From positions 1 through 64,000 of the forward strand of contig CAJQUW010013626.1 of assembly GCA_907163375.1 (NCBI GenBank): 64,000 nucleotides of DNA. The letters run 5' to 3'. Shown in pieces: positions 1 through 8,039 of this stretch (its first letter is position 1; each line of letters begins with the position of its first letter). A program made the position numbers and the translations under genes. The notes beneath the pieces were generated by a model. The model searched no databases, was not told the DNA's origin, and saw only the letters and a list, made by a program, of their open reading frames with translations. This DNA is from Prostheceraeus crozeri (lineage: Eukaryota > Platyhelminthes > Polycladida > Euryleptidae).

Positions 1-177
1 CTTAAAATTAAGTTAAATGCTCTTAAAACGGCGTTGAAGATTAATCAGCAGAAAATGCAAGTTAATAGAAGAGAAATTAAAGTACATCACACGCTGCTTG
101 ACGCAATAGATAAAGTGCAACAGGCAATTAATAAAGTTATCTCGAAGTTGTTGTCCATTCACAAACGTAAATCTTAA
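1..177 (+). CDS. Polinton A fibre-like coiled-coil protein, C-terminal end
   Basis: This stretch continues from outside the window. It is nearly identical to 39570-39744 of element B, including the heptad-like region and the end HKRKS. The family position between polymerase and capsid genes and the long coiled coil suggest a fibre or spike-like structural protein, but no enzymatic domain is visible. Only the last 58 or so residues can be judged here. Confidence 0.6.
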   Translation, partial: LKIKLNALKTALKINQQKMQVNRREIKVHHTLLDAIDKVQQAINKVISKLLSIHKRKS

Positions 178-219
178 CACGTAGATATTTTTCCCAAAAG
201 TCAAATTTAATCCTAAAAA

Positions 220-740
220 ATGCCTATAATTTATAAACACAATCTTAAACATTTTGCATCAAATAATAAAATTGCTCATGAACCATCTATGAAACCTGTG
301 TACCATTATGATAGTGTAGAAAATGTCGGAACACAAAAGTTCCTAGGCACCGCAGGTGCGTCCAAAAAGAAGGAGATGGCATCTTTTCTGGTATTGGTAG
401 TATCGTTAACTTAATTAAAAATAATAAAGATTTGATTACATCTGCTGCAAAAGGAGCAGCTGCTATAGGTAGTACAGCTAGTGCAATATCAAATGCTGTT
501 AAGTCTCAAAACGAATTAAAACAACTAGAAGCTATTCGTAAACTTAGCAATGATTCTGAAGAACTAAAAAAATTAAAAAAACTTTCAGATGAAACAAAGA
601 ACAAAATTGCTAACATAGCTGTGGATGGTGATAGTAAACATAATGAAAAAACAATTGAAGAAATAAGAGGTAATGGCGTGAGCAGCAACCTTCGGTCTAA
701 CCAGCAAAGCTGTAGCGGAGCTGGTCTAGCAAAATTCTAA
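220..740 (+). CDS. Polinton A small membrane-active capsid protein (pVI/pX-like), broken
   Basis: The product begins MPIIYKHN and carries a glycine-rich amphipathic stretch (GIGSIVNLI) followed by an alanine-rich segment (AAKGAAAIGSTASAIS) and a charged coiled coil. Small proteins with such a membrane-active segment next to the major capsid gene are typical minor capsid components of Polintons and adenoviruses. Assignment is by position and composition, not by a specific motif. The homologue in element B starts at 39832. The gene looks broken, about once. It contains two of the hairpin-type inserts described among the findings. Confidence 0.6.
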
Positions 741-833
741 AATTATATTTAGTAAAATTCTAAAATTATATTTTAGTAAAAATTTTTTTTCTGTCTGTGA
801 GAAAAACAAAAAGTCAAATTATTTCTTATAAAA

Positions 834-2169
834 ATGCCTTCGCTTATCGAAAATAAATTTAGATTAGATGATCCTCCGTTCACCAGTTACAATCAAAAAA
901 AGAATGACTATATAAGAATTGCTATGAATCCCGGATCTTCCAGTAGAGTAAATACTGGAGGTGATTTAATTTTTGAAGTTGATAATCAGCAGAGCTATTT
1001 ATATTTACCTGATTCATTTTTACACTGTGAATATTCTTTATATAGTGATGCTAATTTTACAACACCATTACCAGATACCGATAATATTACACTAGAGAAT
1101 AATTTTTTTCCAAGATTATTTACACAAATGCGTTTAGATGTTGCAACTCAAAATATAGAAACAATAAGTGATTCCCCAGGTGTAATTGATACAATGCTTA
1201 GATTTGTAACAATTGGTGAAAATAATAAAAAGTATGAAATCGAAGGTTGGTTTCCTGATACTAATGATGGTATAATTGTTGATGATTTAACTCACGCTGG
1301 AACAGATGCCGCAGGAATTGCGAAAGATGTAGAAAATATTGCAAAACATTTAAATAAAACAAATAATGATGCATATAAAGAAAGACGTGAAATTTAACAA
1401 GAAAAGTAAACAGACAGTTAATTGGTCATTGTCTCCATTATTCGGATATTTAGATTATGACAAAATATCATATCAATTTAAATTTAAATTAATAATTCAT
1501 CGTACGGCAAATAATGAATTAATCTTTTTTGGTAAGACTGGGAAAAAAGCATATTTAAAAATTGATAGACTTGAATGGTGGATTACGCATATTACTCCTA
1601 GTTTAGAGGTTGAAACAGCTATTGCAAAAAGATTAAATACTAACAAACCAATTCCAGTAAATTTTCTAAAGCGTACTGCTAGTTCAGTAACTTTTTCCGA
1701 ACAAAGATTTAACTGGCATTTTACTAGAACTGCGAATACTCCAAGATATTTATTACTAACATTTCAAAGAAATAATTCTCCAAGTTTTGATAAGAACAAC
1801 AATATTTTTCATATTAATACAATTCGAAGTTTACAAGTTTCATTAAATCAAACCCGATATCCAATTGATCCATTAAGATTCGATGATACCAATAATCAAT
1901 TTATGGAAGGATATGATTGTTATCGAAATCTTTGTACAGAATTTGGAGTTGAACCACAATTAACTCCTGGAGATTGGAGACATTTATATCCAATTTTCTG
2001 TTTCGATTTAAGTGCACAATCTGAAGATATTATTAAAAATGGTTGTGATGTAACAATTAATATTGAAAAGAAAGATTCCACAACTTCATTGATGGCTTAT
2101 GGTTTATTGCTAGAAGATGTAAAATATTCTATTGAAGTTCTTAATGGGAAGATGGTTAGGATCGGCTAA
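834..2169 (+). CDS. Polinton A major capsid protein (double jelly-roll type), broken
   Basis: This is the largest structural gene of the element, about 445 residues, lying between two small membrane-active proteins and upstream of integrase and protease, as the major capsid gene does in this family. The sequence is beta-rich with jelly-roll-like features and few charged helices: it opens with FRLDDPPF, has a conserved NPGSSSRVNTGGDLIFE segment near the start, and a large insert before a second similar half. The B copy is at 40424-41758 and is over 90 percent similar by eye. The call rests on position, size and composition; a structure-based comparison would settle it. It has about one break. 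Confidence 0.7.
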
Positions 2170-2215
2170 AGCCAGAGGAGCTTCGCTCCGATAGGTTAAA
2201 GCCCAAGACTTAGTC

Positions 2216-2388
2216 GATTAATTAATTTTTTTCATAACAAGAATAGATTAAAATTTTTGTTAACTTAAAAATTCTTAACTTAAAAATTTTTTCATAACTA
2301 GAATAGATTAAAAAAATTCTTAACTTAAAATTTTTTCATAAATAGAATAGATTAAAATTTTTGATAACTTAAAATTTTTTTATTAAAA
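2216..2388 (+). repeat. AT-rich tandem repeats between capsid genes (Polinton A)
   Basis: Imperfect copies of a unit of roughly 27-45 bases containing ATAACTAGAATAGATTAAAA occupy the gap before the next gene. The matching gap in element B (41818-42091) holds more copies of the same unit. The unit may hold promoter elements for the downstream gene, but no known motif is evident. Confidence 0.75.
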
Positions 2389-2871
2389 ATGTCGCAAGCG
2401 AAAAGTAATAATAATAAAACTGTTGAATTAAAATTACGTAATATTGTTGACAAAAATACCCCTAAAACTATTACGATTAACAAAAAAAAGTATTACATAA
2501 GTAAACCAATGATAGAGAATATTCAATTACAAGAAGAAAAGAATGGCGGTATTCTCCCATTAATTCCACTAATAATAGGAGGCATAGCTGCAGCAGGAAG
2601 TGTTGCAGGTGGGACAGCTGGTATTGTCCAAGCAGTAAATAAAAATAAATCAGAGAAGGCAGCATTAGAAGAACAAAAACGTCATAACAGAGAGTTAGAG
2701 AAAGTTGCTAGGGGAGAAGGAATAGTAGATAATTTTATTAGTAAATTAAAATTAGTTGATGAAGGAAAACGAGTTCTTAAAAATATTCTCCACAATGTTG
2801 ATGATTTAATTGAAATTAAAGAAACTAAAGATGGTTCTGGAATATATCTAAGTCCTAGTATGATTCGGTAA
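2389..2871 (+). CDS. Polinton A minor capsid protein with membrane segment
   Basis: A 160-residue protein that looks whole. Residues 1-45 are basic and polar. A hydrophobic glycine/alanine segment follows at about 53-80 (GGILPLIPLIIGGIAAAG), then a charged helical region with the pattern KSEKAALEEQKRHNRELEK, and a C-terminal part ending LSPSMIR. Proteins with a GGxLPLxPLI segment are common in Polintons and adintovirus-like elements and are usually taken as pX/pVI-like membrane-lytic capsid components. It follows the major capsid gene by about 220 bases of AT-rich repeats. The B copy at 42092-42595 differs at few positions. Confidence 0.7.
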   Translation: MSQAKSNNNKTVELKLRNIVDKNTPKTITINKKKYYISKPMIENIQLQEEKNGGILPLIPLIIGGIAAAGSVAGGTAGIVQAVNKNKSEKAALEEQKRHNRELEKVARGEGIVDNFISKLKLVDEGKRVLKNILHNVDDLIEIKETKDGSGIYLSPSMIR

Positions 2872-2943
2872 TAACCTCAGGACCTTTGGTTCTTTTCGGT
2901 AAAACAATTTTTTTTATCTTCTTAATTTTTTTTATCTTTTAAA

Positions 2944-4275
2944 ATGAATACTAAAAATTCCGAAAATTTAATTAAATTAAAAATTTCTAATTTAGATTTA
3001 TTGAATTATCTATTAAACAAAAATAAAAACTCAAACTGTCAGCATATTGGAGGTGACAAGAACAAAGTTCCACACCACTTCGGTGGTGATATACAAAAAA
3101 CATTAGAAAACTTTCCTGGATTTATTTGGAGTAAATATTCGAAAGAAAAACATCTTCCTGGTCATTCATATACTGGGCCAGGAACTCGATTAGATATAAG
3201 ACTAGATGAGAATAATAATCCGAAACCAGGTGAAGAACCAATAAATAGAGTAGATGCCGCCGCTTACAGGCATGATTTAGCTTATCGAAATCATGATCTA
3301 AGTTCTCGTCATGCAGCTGATAAGATGATTCAAGAATTAGATAGTATTCAGAATCCTACATTTAGAGAAAAAATTGAAAGAATGTTTGTTAAGAAAGCTT
3401 TACAAGCTAAAATATTATTCGGCCAGGGTTTAAATGAAAATCATAATTCAGACGTTTATGCATCTGAAATTCATAAAGAATATAGAAAGCCTAAATATTT
3501 ATTAAAAGTAAAAGTATTTAATAAAGATGATATTTGGAGTGCTGATCTTATTCATATGCCGAATGAAAGGGACCGAACCGAAGGTTCTAAGACAAAGTCT
3601 GACTACAAATACGCATTGACCGTTATAGATTTATATACACGATATGCTTGGGTAAAGCCTTTAAAAAATAAAAGTGGTCTTTCAGTTAAATATGCGTTTG
3701 AAGAAATCTTTAAAGAAAGTAATAGAAAGCCAAGGAAATTGTTTGTTGATAAAGGGTCGGAATTTTATAACCGAAACGTTCAGCCACTATTTGAAACTGT
3801 TTATTCAACTGAAAACGCAGGAAAAGCTATAGTGATAGAAAGATTCAATCGGACGTTAAAAAATAAAATTTTCAAGAAATTTACTCAGCAAGGAAATCAG
3901 AAATGGTTAAAAATATTACCAGGAATTGTGGAAGAGTACAATAATAAAGTTCATTCAGGTATTGAAGAAACCCCAAAGAATGCTTCTGACGACCCTGATT
4001 TAATACGAAAGAAAATATTCGAGAATAATTATTCGAATGAGAGTAATCCGAATTTGCAGAAACTTAAGCCGAAATTTGAAATTGGAGATAGAGTTAGAAT
4101 ATTTAAATATAAGAACAAATTTGAAAAAGGCTTTGTTGGCTATTGGACTAAAGAAATATTTGAAGTTTGCAAAATAAATCAAAGTTATCCGATTACTTAT
4201 GAAATTAAAGATTTAGATAATGAGGATATCAGAGGGCGTTTTTATCAAAATGAATTACAGAAAACAGAGCTTTAA
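2944..4275 (+). CDS. Polinton A phospholipase A2-like domain fused to retroviral-type integrase
   Basis: A 443-residue protein that looks whole. Residues about 73-160 resemble the parvovirus-type phospholipase A2: a calcium-loop-like YTGPGTRLD (76-84) and the catalytic-type HDLAY (H110, D111). Residues about 180-400 are an rve integrase core with the DDE triad readable as D201 (WSADLIHM), D269 (FVDKGSEF) and E299 (IERFNRT). A basic C-terminal domain follows (RVRIFKYKNKF), chromo/SH3-like in character. Between the two halves, at residues 158-162, is LFGQG, which fits the adenain cleavage consensus (M/I/L)xGx-G. Integrase inserts the element into host DNA; the phospholipase in parvoviruses acts in endosome escape. 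Start is at the ATG after an AT-rich gap. The B homologue is at 42597. Confidence 0.85.
   Translation: MNTKNSENLIKLKISNLDLLNYLLNKNKNSNCQHIGGDKNKVPHHFGGDIQKTLENFPGFIWSKYSKEKHLPGHSYTGPGTRLDIRLDENNNPKPGEEPINRVDAAAYRHDLAYRNHDLSSRHAADKMIQELDSIQNPTFREKIERMFVKKALQAKILFGQGLNENHNSDVYASEIHKEYRKPKYLLKVKVFNKDDIWSADLIHMPNERDRTEGSKTKSDYKYALTVIDLYTRYAWVKPLKNKSGLSVKYAFEEIFKESNRKPRKLFVDKGSEFYNRNVQPLFETVYSTENAGKAIVIERFNRTLKNKIFKKFTQQGNQKWLKILPGIVEEYNNKVHSGIEETPKNASDDPDLIRKKIFENNYSNESNPNLQKLKPKFEIGDRVRIFKYKNKFEKGFVGYWTKEIFEVCKINQSYPITYEIKDLDNEDIRGRFYQNELQKTEL
3060..3088. repeat. In-frame double-hairpin insert near the phospholipase domain (Polinton A)
   Basis: GAAC-AAA-GTTC is followed by a six-base-pair hairpin CACCAC-TTCG-GGTGGTG-like arm with a cUUCGg loop (3073-3088). 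Element B has a different, shorter sequence at the same position. The frame is open through it in A. Confidence 0.75.
3575..3600. repeat. In-frame double-hairpin insert in integrase (Polinton A)
   Basis: Two short perfect inverted repeats in tandem: GAACC-GAA-GGTTC followed by AGAC-AAA-GTCT. Element B lacks them: A encodes about ten more residues (RDRTEGSKTK) between MPN and SDYKYA. The reading frame is kept. One of several related inserts; see findings. Confidence 0.85.
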
Positions 4276-4309
4276 CCTCTAGGTGGTGCTTTAGCTAGCT
4301 TCGCTTGAG

Positions 4310-4801
4310 TTATAGATTGTTTAACTCTAACATAATATCTAGAAATGGTACTCCTTCCTGTAATTTAAATAAAACATAAAGACATAATTGTCCACAATAA
4401 GTAGTGCCTGGTGTTTGAATTTGAAACGTATTGTATGTTCCCGTTCCAAGTAATTCTTTTACTTCATTTGTAGGTGGAAGCCCGTATGAGTCAAACCAAT
4501 AGTTCTCAGCCTCCGGGCGGTCAAAATAATAATTATCTCCGTTTTTACTAAAGATACCTGCTGACCAATGTACGCCGTTTTGGTCTGAAGTGTGAAGATT
4601 CGTTATGAAATTTACAGTTATTGATGGAACTTTGTTCCGGGAACTGAAGGTTCCTGTTGGCCTATTTTTTAGGAATTGTAATTCGTTTCTCATTAGAACA
4701 TGAAAATTCTTTATTCCTAATTCATTTGCGATTTTCTTTAGGTCGAAATTTGTCGTAGTTTGCGTTCCATATAATTTAAAAAACTCATTTATGTTGCTCA
4801 T
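4310..4801 (-). CDS. Polinton A adenain-type cysteine protease
   Basis: A 163-residue protein on the minus strand that looks whole, convergent with the integrase gene and separated from it by about 35 bases. It resembles the adenovirus maturation protease (C5 family): the histidine lies in GVHWSAG, an acidic region follows (NYYFDRPE, WFDSYGLPP), and the nucleophile is the cysteine in TTYCGQLCLYVLF. In adenoviruses and Polintons this enzyme cuts capsid precursor proteins after DNA packaging. An insert of about 19 residues compared with the B copy carries a double hairpin at 4626-4654 and does not disturb the frame. The B copy is at 43908-44349. Confidence 0.9.
   Translation of the reverse strand: MSNINEFFKLYGTQTTTNFDLKKIANELGIKNFHVLMRNELQFLKNRPTGTFSSRNKVPSITVNFITNLHTSDQNGVHWSAGIFSKNGDNYYFDRPEAENYWFDSYGLPPTNEVKELLGTGTYNTFQIQTPGTTYCGQLCLYVLFKLQEGVPFLDIMLELNNL
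4626..4654. repeat. In-frame double-hairpin insert in protease (Polinton A)
   Basis: GGAAC-TTT-GTTCC is directly followed by GGAAC-TGAAG-GTTCC. The surrounding 57 or so bases are absent from the same place in element B, which reads straight through from LQ to INFITN. In A the extra residues include TFSSRNKVPS. Confidence 0.85.
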
Positions 4802-4837
4802 TTTATAATAAAAAAATTTCTTAAGGGACCCCTAGAA

Positions 4838-5075
4838 GTCAGAAGGAGGGGGGGGGTATTGATTTAAAACTGTTCTCTAATGATGTCTTTCCTTACTACT
4901 TAGTCAGAAGGGGGTATTGATTTAAAACATTTTTATAATGATGACTTTCCTTACTACTTGGGGGGGGGTATTGATTTAAAACTGTTCTCTAATGATGTCT
5001 TTCCTTACTACTTAGACAGAAGGGAGGGGGTATTGATTTAAAACTGTTCCACAATGATGACTTTCCTTGCTACTT
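4838..5075 (+). repeat. About 60-bp tandem repeat, four copies (Polinton A)
   Basis: Four imperfect copies of a unit containing a G-run, GGTATTGATTTAAAAC and TTTCCTTACTACTTA follow the protease start. Element B has one copy at 44387-44450. The G-runs vary from four to about nine. It lies upstream of the protease gene on the minus strand, so it may contain its promoter. Confidence 0.85.
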
Positions 5076-5425
5076 ATTCGATTTTGAAATGATTTAATTT
5101 AATCTAAATTAAAACGTTACATTGTTCTATTTTATTCTTATGAACTCTTGTTAAGAGAATATTGATTGTTTTATCTGTATTAAGACATTAGCAACATCTG
5201 TTACCAAATTTCTCAACATGAACAGCTGCTAGCAGTTTAAGCTATTCAGTATGAGAGAATTCTTTGTGACCCGCATAACTCAACTTTTCACTTGAACAGC
5301 TGCGTTCTACGAGACTGTGACTGCTTACGAATCATCTGTGACCTTTATCTATTTTGGTCAATTTCATCAGCGACTTTCAACAATTTTATTTTTTATCATA
5401 ATTAATTCACTACGTTTTAACGAAA

Positions 5426-6016
5426 ATGGCACGTTCAAGCATCGCCTTTGCCGATTTGAAAAGAAAAATTTCAGACACTATTGTGAACGAAGATCAACGG
5501 AAGAAGTGTATTGAGATGCTAACAGAATTTCAGGAGAAATATCTTAAACCAAGGGAGGAAGAAGACATCCACGCATCAAAAACATTCAGAGAATTTTTAG
5601 TGATAAATCGATTTGAAGACACATTGCAAGATAACGCCATCAATATCAGTTCAAACTATAATTTTGAAGAAGAAATTCAAAGAGACATCTTACCATCAGA
5701 GCTAACTAATTATTTAGCACATTTAAGAAGAGAAGAAGACATTTCGGTGAACAATACTGTGAAGTTATCGTTGTTAAAAGGAAGAGCTTTGACTGCAATC
5801 CGGGGAAGTGGCCATGTTTGTAAACAATTAGGTTATTCGAGAGGCTATAGCATCTTTTTAAGAAAATTTTATAAACTATATTTACGATTTCCGTTTATTA
5901 AGAACTCGACGGAATCTATATCATTTTTCAAAAGGAACTTCGCTATTATTGACTCGTATCTTCGCCATGGGAGACACCGCCCAACCCTTGATCAAATTTT
6001 AAACTCAATCAATTGA
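5426..6016 (+). CDS. Unrecognised 196-residue protein specific to Polinton A
   Basis: The reading frame is open for 196 codons and begins MARSSIAFADLKRK. It has an acidic helical N-terminal half (about residues 20-100) and a basic aromatic C-terminal half (GYSRGYSIFLRKFYKLYLRF). There is no signal peptide or membrane segment, and I recognise no domain. Element B has no counterpart between its protease and right terminal repeat. GC is higher than in the neighbouring Polinton genes, which suggests a later acquisition. It may be an accessory gene of element A or a captured host exon; the lack of obvious splice signals favours a single-exon gene. Confidence 0.6.
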   Translation: MARSSIAFADLKRKISDTIVNEDQRKKCIEMLTEFQEKYLKPREEEDIHASKTFREFLVINRFEDTLQDNAINISSNYNFEEEIQRDILPSELTNYLAHLRREEDISVNNTVKLSLLKGRALTAIRGSGHVCKQLGYSRGYSIFLRKFYKLYLRFPFIKNSTESISFFKRNFAIIDSYLRHGRHRPTLDQILNSIN

Positions 6017-6047
6017 AACGGTAAGCTACTCCCAATAGATAATAGTA

Positions 6048-6633
6048 CTATGAGCCTTACTTTATTTTACTCATACAGAAACAATTGTATCATGTCATAA
6101 CACATTTTCTAGTCAACATATTTTATTCGTTGTAAACGATGCTACTTGTCCTCATTGGTTTTATAGTTCTATGAGCCTTACTTTATTTTACTCATACAGA
6201 AACAATTGTATCATGTCATAACACATTTTCTAGTCAACATATTTTATTCGTTGTAAACGATGCTACTTGTCCTCATTGGTTTTATAGTTCTATGAGCCTT
6301 ACTTTATTTTACTCATACAGAAACAATTGTATCATGTCATAACACATTTTCTAGTCAACATATTTTATTCGTTGTAAACGATGCTACTTGTCCTCATTGG
6401 TTTTATAGTTCTATGAGCCTTACTTTATTTTACTCATACAGAAACAATTGTATCATGTCATAACACATTTTCTAGTCAACATATTTTATTCGTTGTAAAC
6501 GATGCTACTTGTCCTCATTGGTTTTATAGTTCTATGAGCCTTACTTTATTTTACTCATACAGAAACAATTGTATCATGTCATAACACATTTTCTAGTCAA
6601 CATATTTTATTCGTTGTAAACGATGCTACTTGT
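6048..6633 (+). repeat. 121-bp tandem array, 4.8 copies
   Basis: Copies start at 6048, 6169, 6290, 6411 and 6532, exactly 121 bases apart, each beginning CTATGAGCCTTACTTTATTT and ending before TTTTATAGTT. They look identical apart from the array edges, so the array is very young or actively homogenised. It lies between the A-specific gene and the right terminal repeat of Polinton A. Confidence 0.95.
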
Positions 6634-6667
6634 ACATAGTACTTGTCTGTGATGTGAATAAAATATT

Positions 6668-7308
6668 TCAAAGATGGAAATGTGTTTTCATTTTGTATCG
6701 AGTTAAAGCAGTAGCAACTACTGGAATTGTAAGAACGCCAGATGAAATGACAATTGTTAAAGCATTAGACCATCTCTTTCTTAATTTTTTATAATGCTCT
6801 AATCTTAATAATAATTGAGATTCCTTATCTTTCATATACCTAACTCTATCTTTGTGTTTTTCTTTATTCATTTTTTCAATGTTAATCTTTTCAATGTCCA
6901 TTAAAGTAGAACTACTTTCATATGATAACGAAGGATATATTCTTGAGGTTCCTTCCACTTTTGTTTCATCCACTTTTGTTTCTTCCATTTTTAAATGAAT
7001 ATTTTGAATAAATATTTTGAATAAATATTTTGAATACAATCTTCTGGTATATTGAGACTACGTGATATTTTGAGACAACTTAAATTTTCGTCTGCCTAAA
7101 TTTTCAAAATTCTTAGACCACGTGATATTTTGAGACAACTTAAATTTTCGCCCTTCGGCCACGTGAAATTTGAAATCTACCTAAATTTTTGAAATTTTTG
7201 AAATTTTGATTTTTTTGAAAATTTTGAAAAAACCCCCGCAAAAGTGTGACATCCGGCGCAAGCGAAGCGAAGCAAAGCGAAGCGAAGCGTCGCGCCGGAT
7301 GTCACACT
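6668..7308 (-). repeat. Right terminal inverted repeat of Polinton A with a partial first gene
   Basis: On the minus strand, 6668-7039 matches the start of the membrane-protein gene found at the left of element B (29291 onward), with IYPSLSYE and KEKHKDRVRYMKDKESQL preserved. Therefore the terminal repeat reaches into the first gene. Outward of it are AT-rich repeats around CGTGATATTTTGAGACAACT (two copies near 7062 and 7121) and finally a GC-rich hairpin. The left counterpart lies outside the window. Confidence 0.8.
7243..7308. repeat. Terminal hairpin of Polinton A
   Basis: AGTGTGACATCCGGCGC at 7243-7259 is the exact reverse complement of 7292-7308. The 32-base loop is built of AAGCG-type repeats. 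It forms the very end of the element. The AGT start is shared with element B but nothing else is. Confidence 0.9.
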
Positions 7309-7319
7309 ATAAACTACTC

Positions 7320-7493
7320 AGGATGAAAACATCCTAAGACTGAATAACAGGATGAAAACATCCTAAGACTGAATAACAGGATGAAAACATCCTAAGACTA
7401 AAAACAGGATGAAAACATCCTAAGACTGAATAACAGAAAGAAAACATCCTAAGACTGAATAATTGGATGAAAATAAGCTGAGACTGAATAACA
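7320..7493 (+). repeat. 29-bp palindromic minisatellite, six copies
   Basis: Copies start at 7320, 7349, 7378, 7406, 7435 and 7464. The unit carries the hairpin AGGATG-AAAA-CATCCT followed by AAGACTGAATAAC. The last two copies diverge. It starts 11 bases outside the end of Polinton A. Confidence 0.9.
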
Positions 7494-7655
7494 AAGTTCA
7501 ACTAATCTTACAGGATGTTGAATATTTTAACAATATTCATCTATAATTTTCGATATTTAATTTAACTAGATATCCAGGTGAGTCCCGAAACGTCACCCAT
7601 CTGTGGTACCACAAAAAAGGTTGCTGTTTCCATCTAGTGTCAAACTGCAATTTAC

Positions 7656-7980
7656 CTTTTCTCTTGTTCCCATTTCGACAACACGATGTGAGTTGTAGTT
7701 GGCCGAATGGCAGCGTAATGTGGCCAGCCAATGAAATTCCGTGCCCAATATTTTTGTCGTCTGGCCGAAGATTTGATGAACTCTTGATGTTGTACTGGTC
7801 GATGATTAGAGCGGGCGTACAGTCCGACTCCCTCGGAGCGGTAATCGGGAATCCCACTCTCTGTAGACGCCCCAGCTCCAGTCAGAACCATTAGACGGCT
7901 GCTCGATTCAATGAAGTTGTGTAGTTGACTCAATTGAGACATAGAAACAGCCCCATTGCAGCGAGGTACGAACATGGATG
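7656..7980 (-). CDS. SIRT4: SIRT4, one internal exon (mitochondrial sirtuin)
   Basis: On the minus strand the exon runs from an acceptor (TTTCAG, 7986-7981) to a donor (GTAAAT, 7655-7650). It encodes about 108 residues beginning near SMFVPRC and including the NAD-binding core VLTGAGASTESGIPDYRS, then VGLYARSNHRPVQH and QKYWARNFIGWP. These last segments are diagnostic of SIRT4 rather than other sirtuins. SIRT4 is a mitochondrial NAD-dependent ADP-ribosyltransferase, lipoamidase and deacylase acting on dehydrogenase complexes. The remaining catalytic domain (HG motif, zinc ribbon) should lie on downstream exons, at lower coordinates, where Polinton A now sits; none is visible. An upstream exon for the targeting peptide was not found. 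The ATG within the exon could be a start. Confidence 0.85.
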
Positions 7981-8039
7981 CTGAAATGTTTACAACATTC
8001 ACCAGGTTATAGATTTCTTGGTCAATTAGGAGGAACATA

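Larger units (their letters stand above)
1..7308 (+). mobile_element. Polinton/Maverick element A, right part (left end outside window)
   Basis: Fossil virus-like DNA element. Its visible genes are, in order, the end of a fibre-like coiled coil, a small membrane-active protein, the major capsid protein, a second membrane-active protein, a phospholipase A2-integrase fusion, an adenain-type protease on the opposite strand, and an extra unrecognised gene. The order and sequence closely match positions 39580-44470 of element B. The right end is placed at 7308 because an inverted copy of the start of the element's first gene lies just inside, and the last bases read ...CACACT, the complement of the AGT... 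terminus usual for the family. The left terminus is not in the window, so the target duplication cannot be checked. Most visible genes look whole; about two breaks are apparent. Confidence 0.9.

Noticed and set aside
2477-2665. Minus-strand hydrophobic frame, repeated at 42180-42368
   Set aside because: It is the antisense of the membrane segment of the minor capsid gene.
1-7308. Bacterial or organellar contamination, because of low GC and dense genes
   Set aside because: The gene set is Polinton-specific, and element B in the same sequence has a target duplication inside host repeats.
7320-7493. Regular palindromic 29-bp repeats resembling a CRISPR array
   Set aside because: The repeats are contiguous without unique spacers, the genome is eukaryotic, and no cas genes are present.
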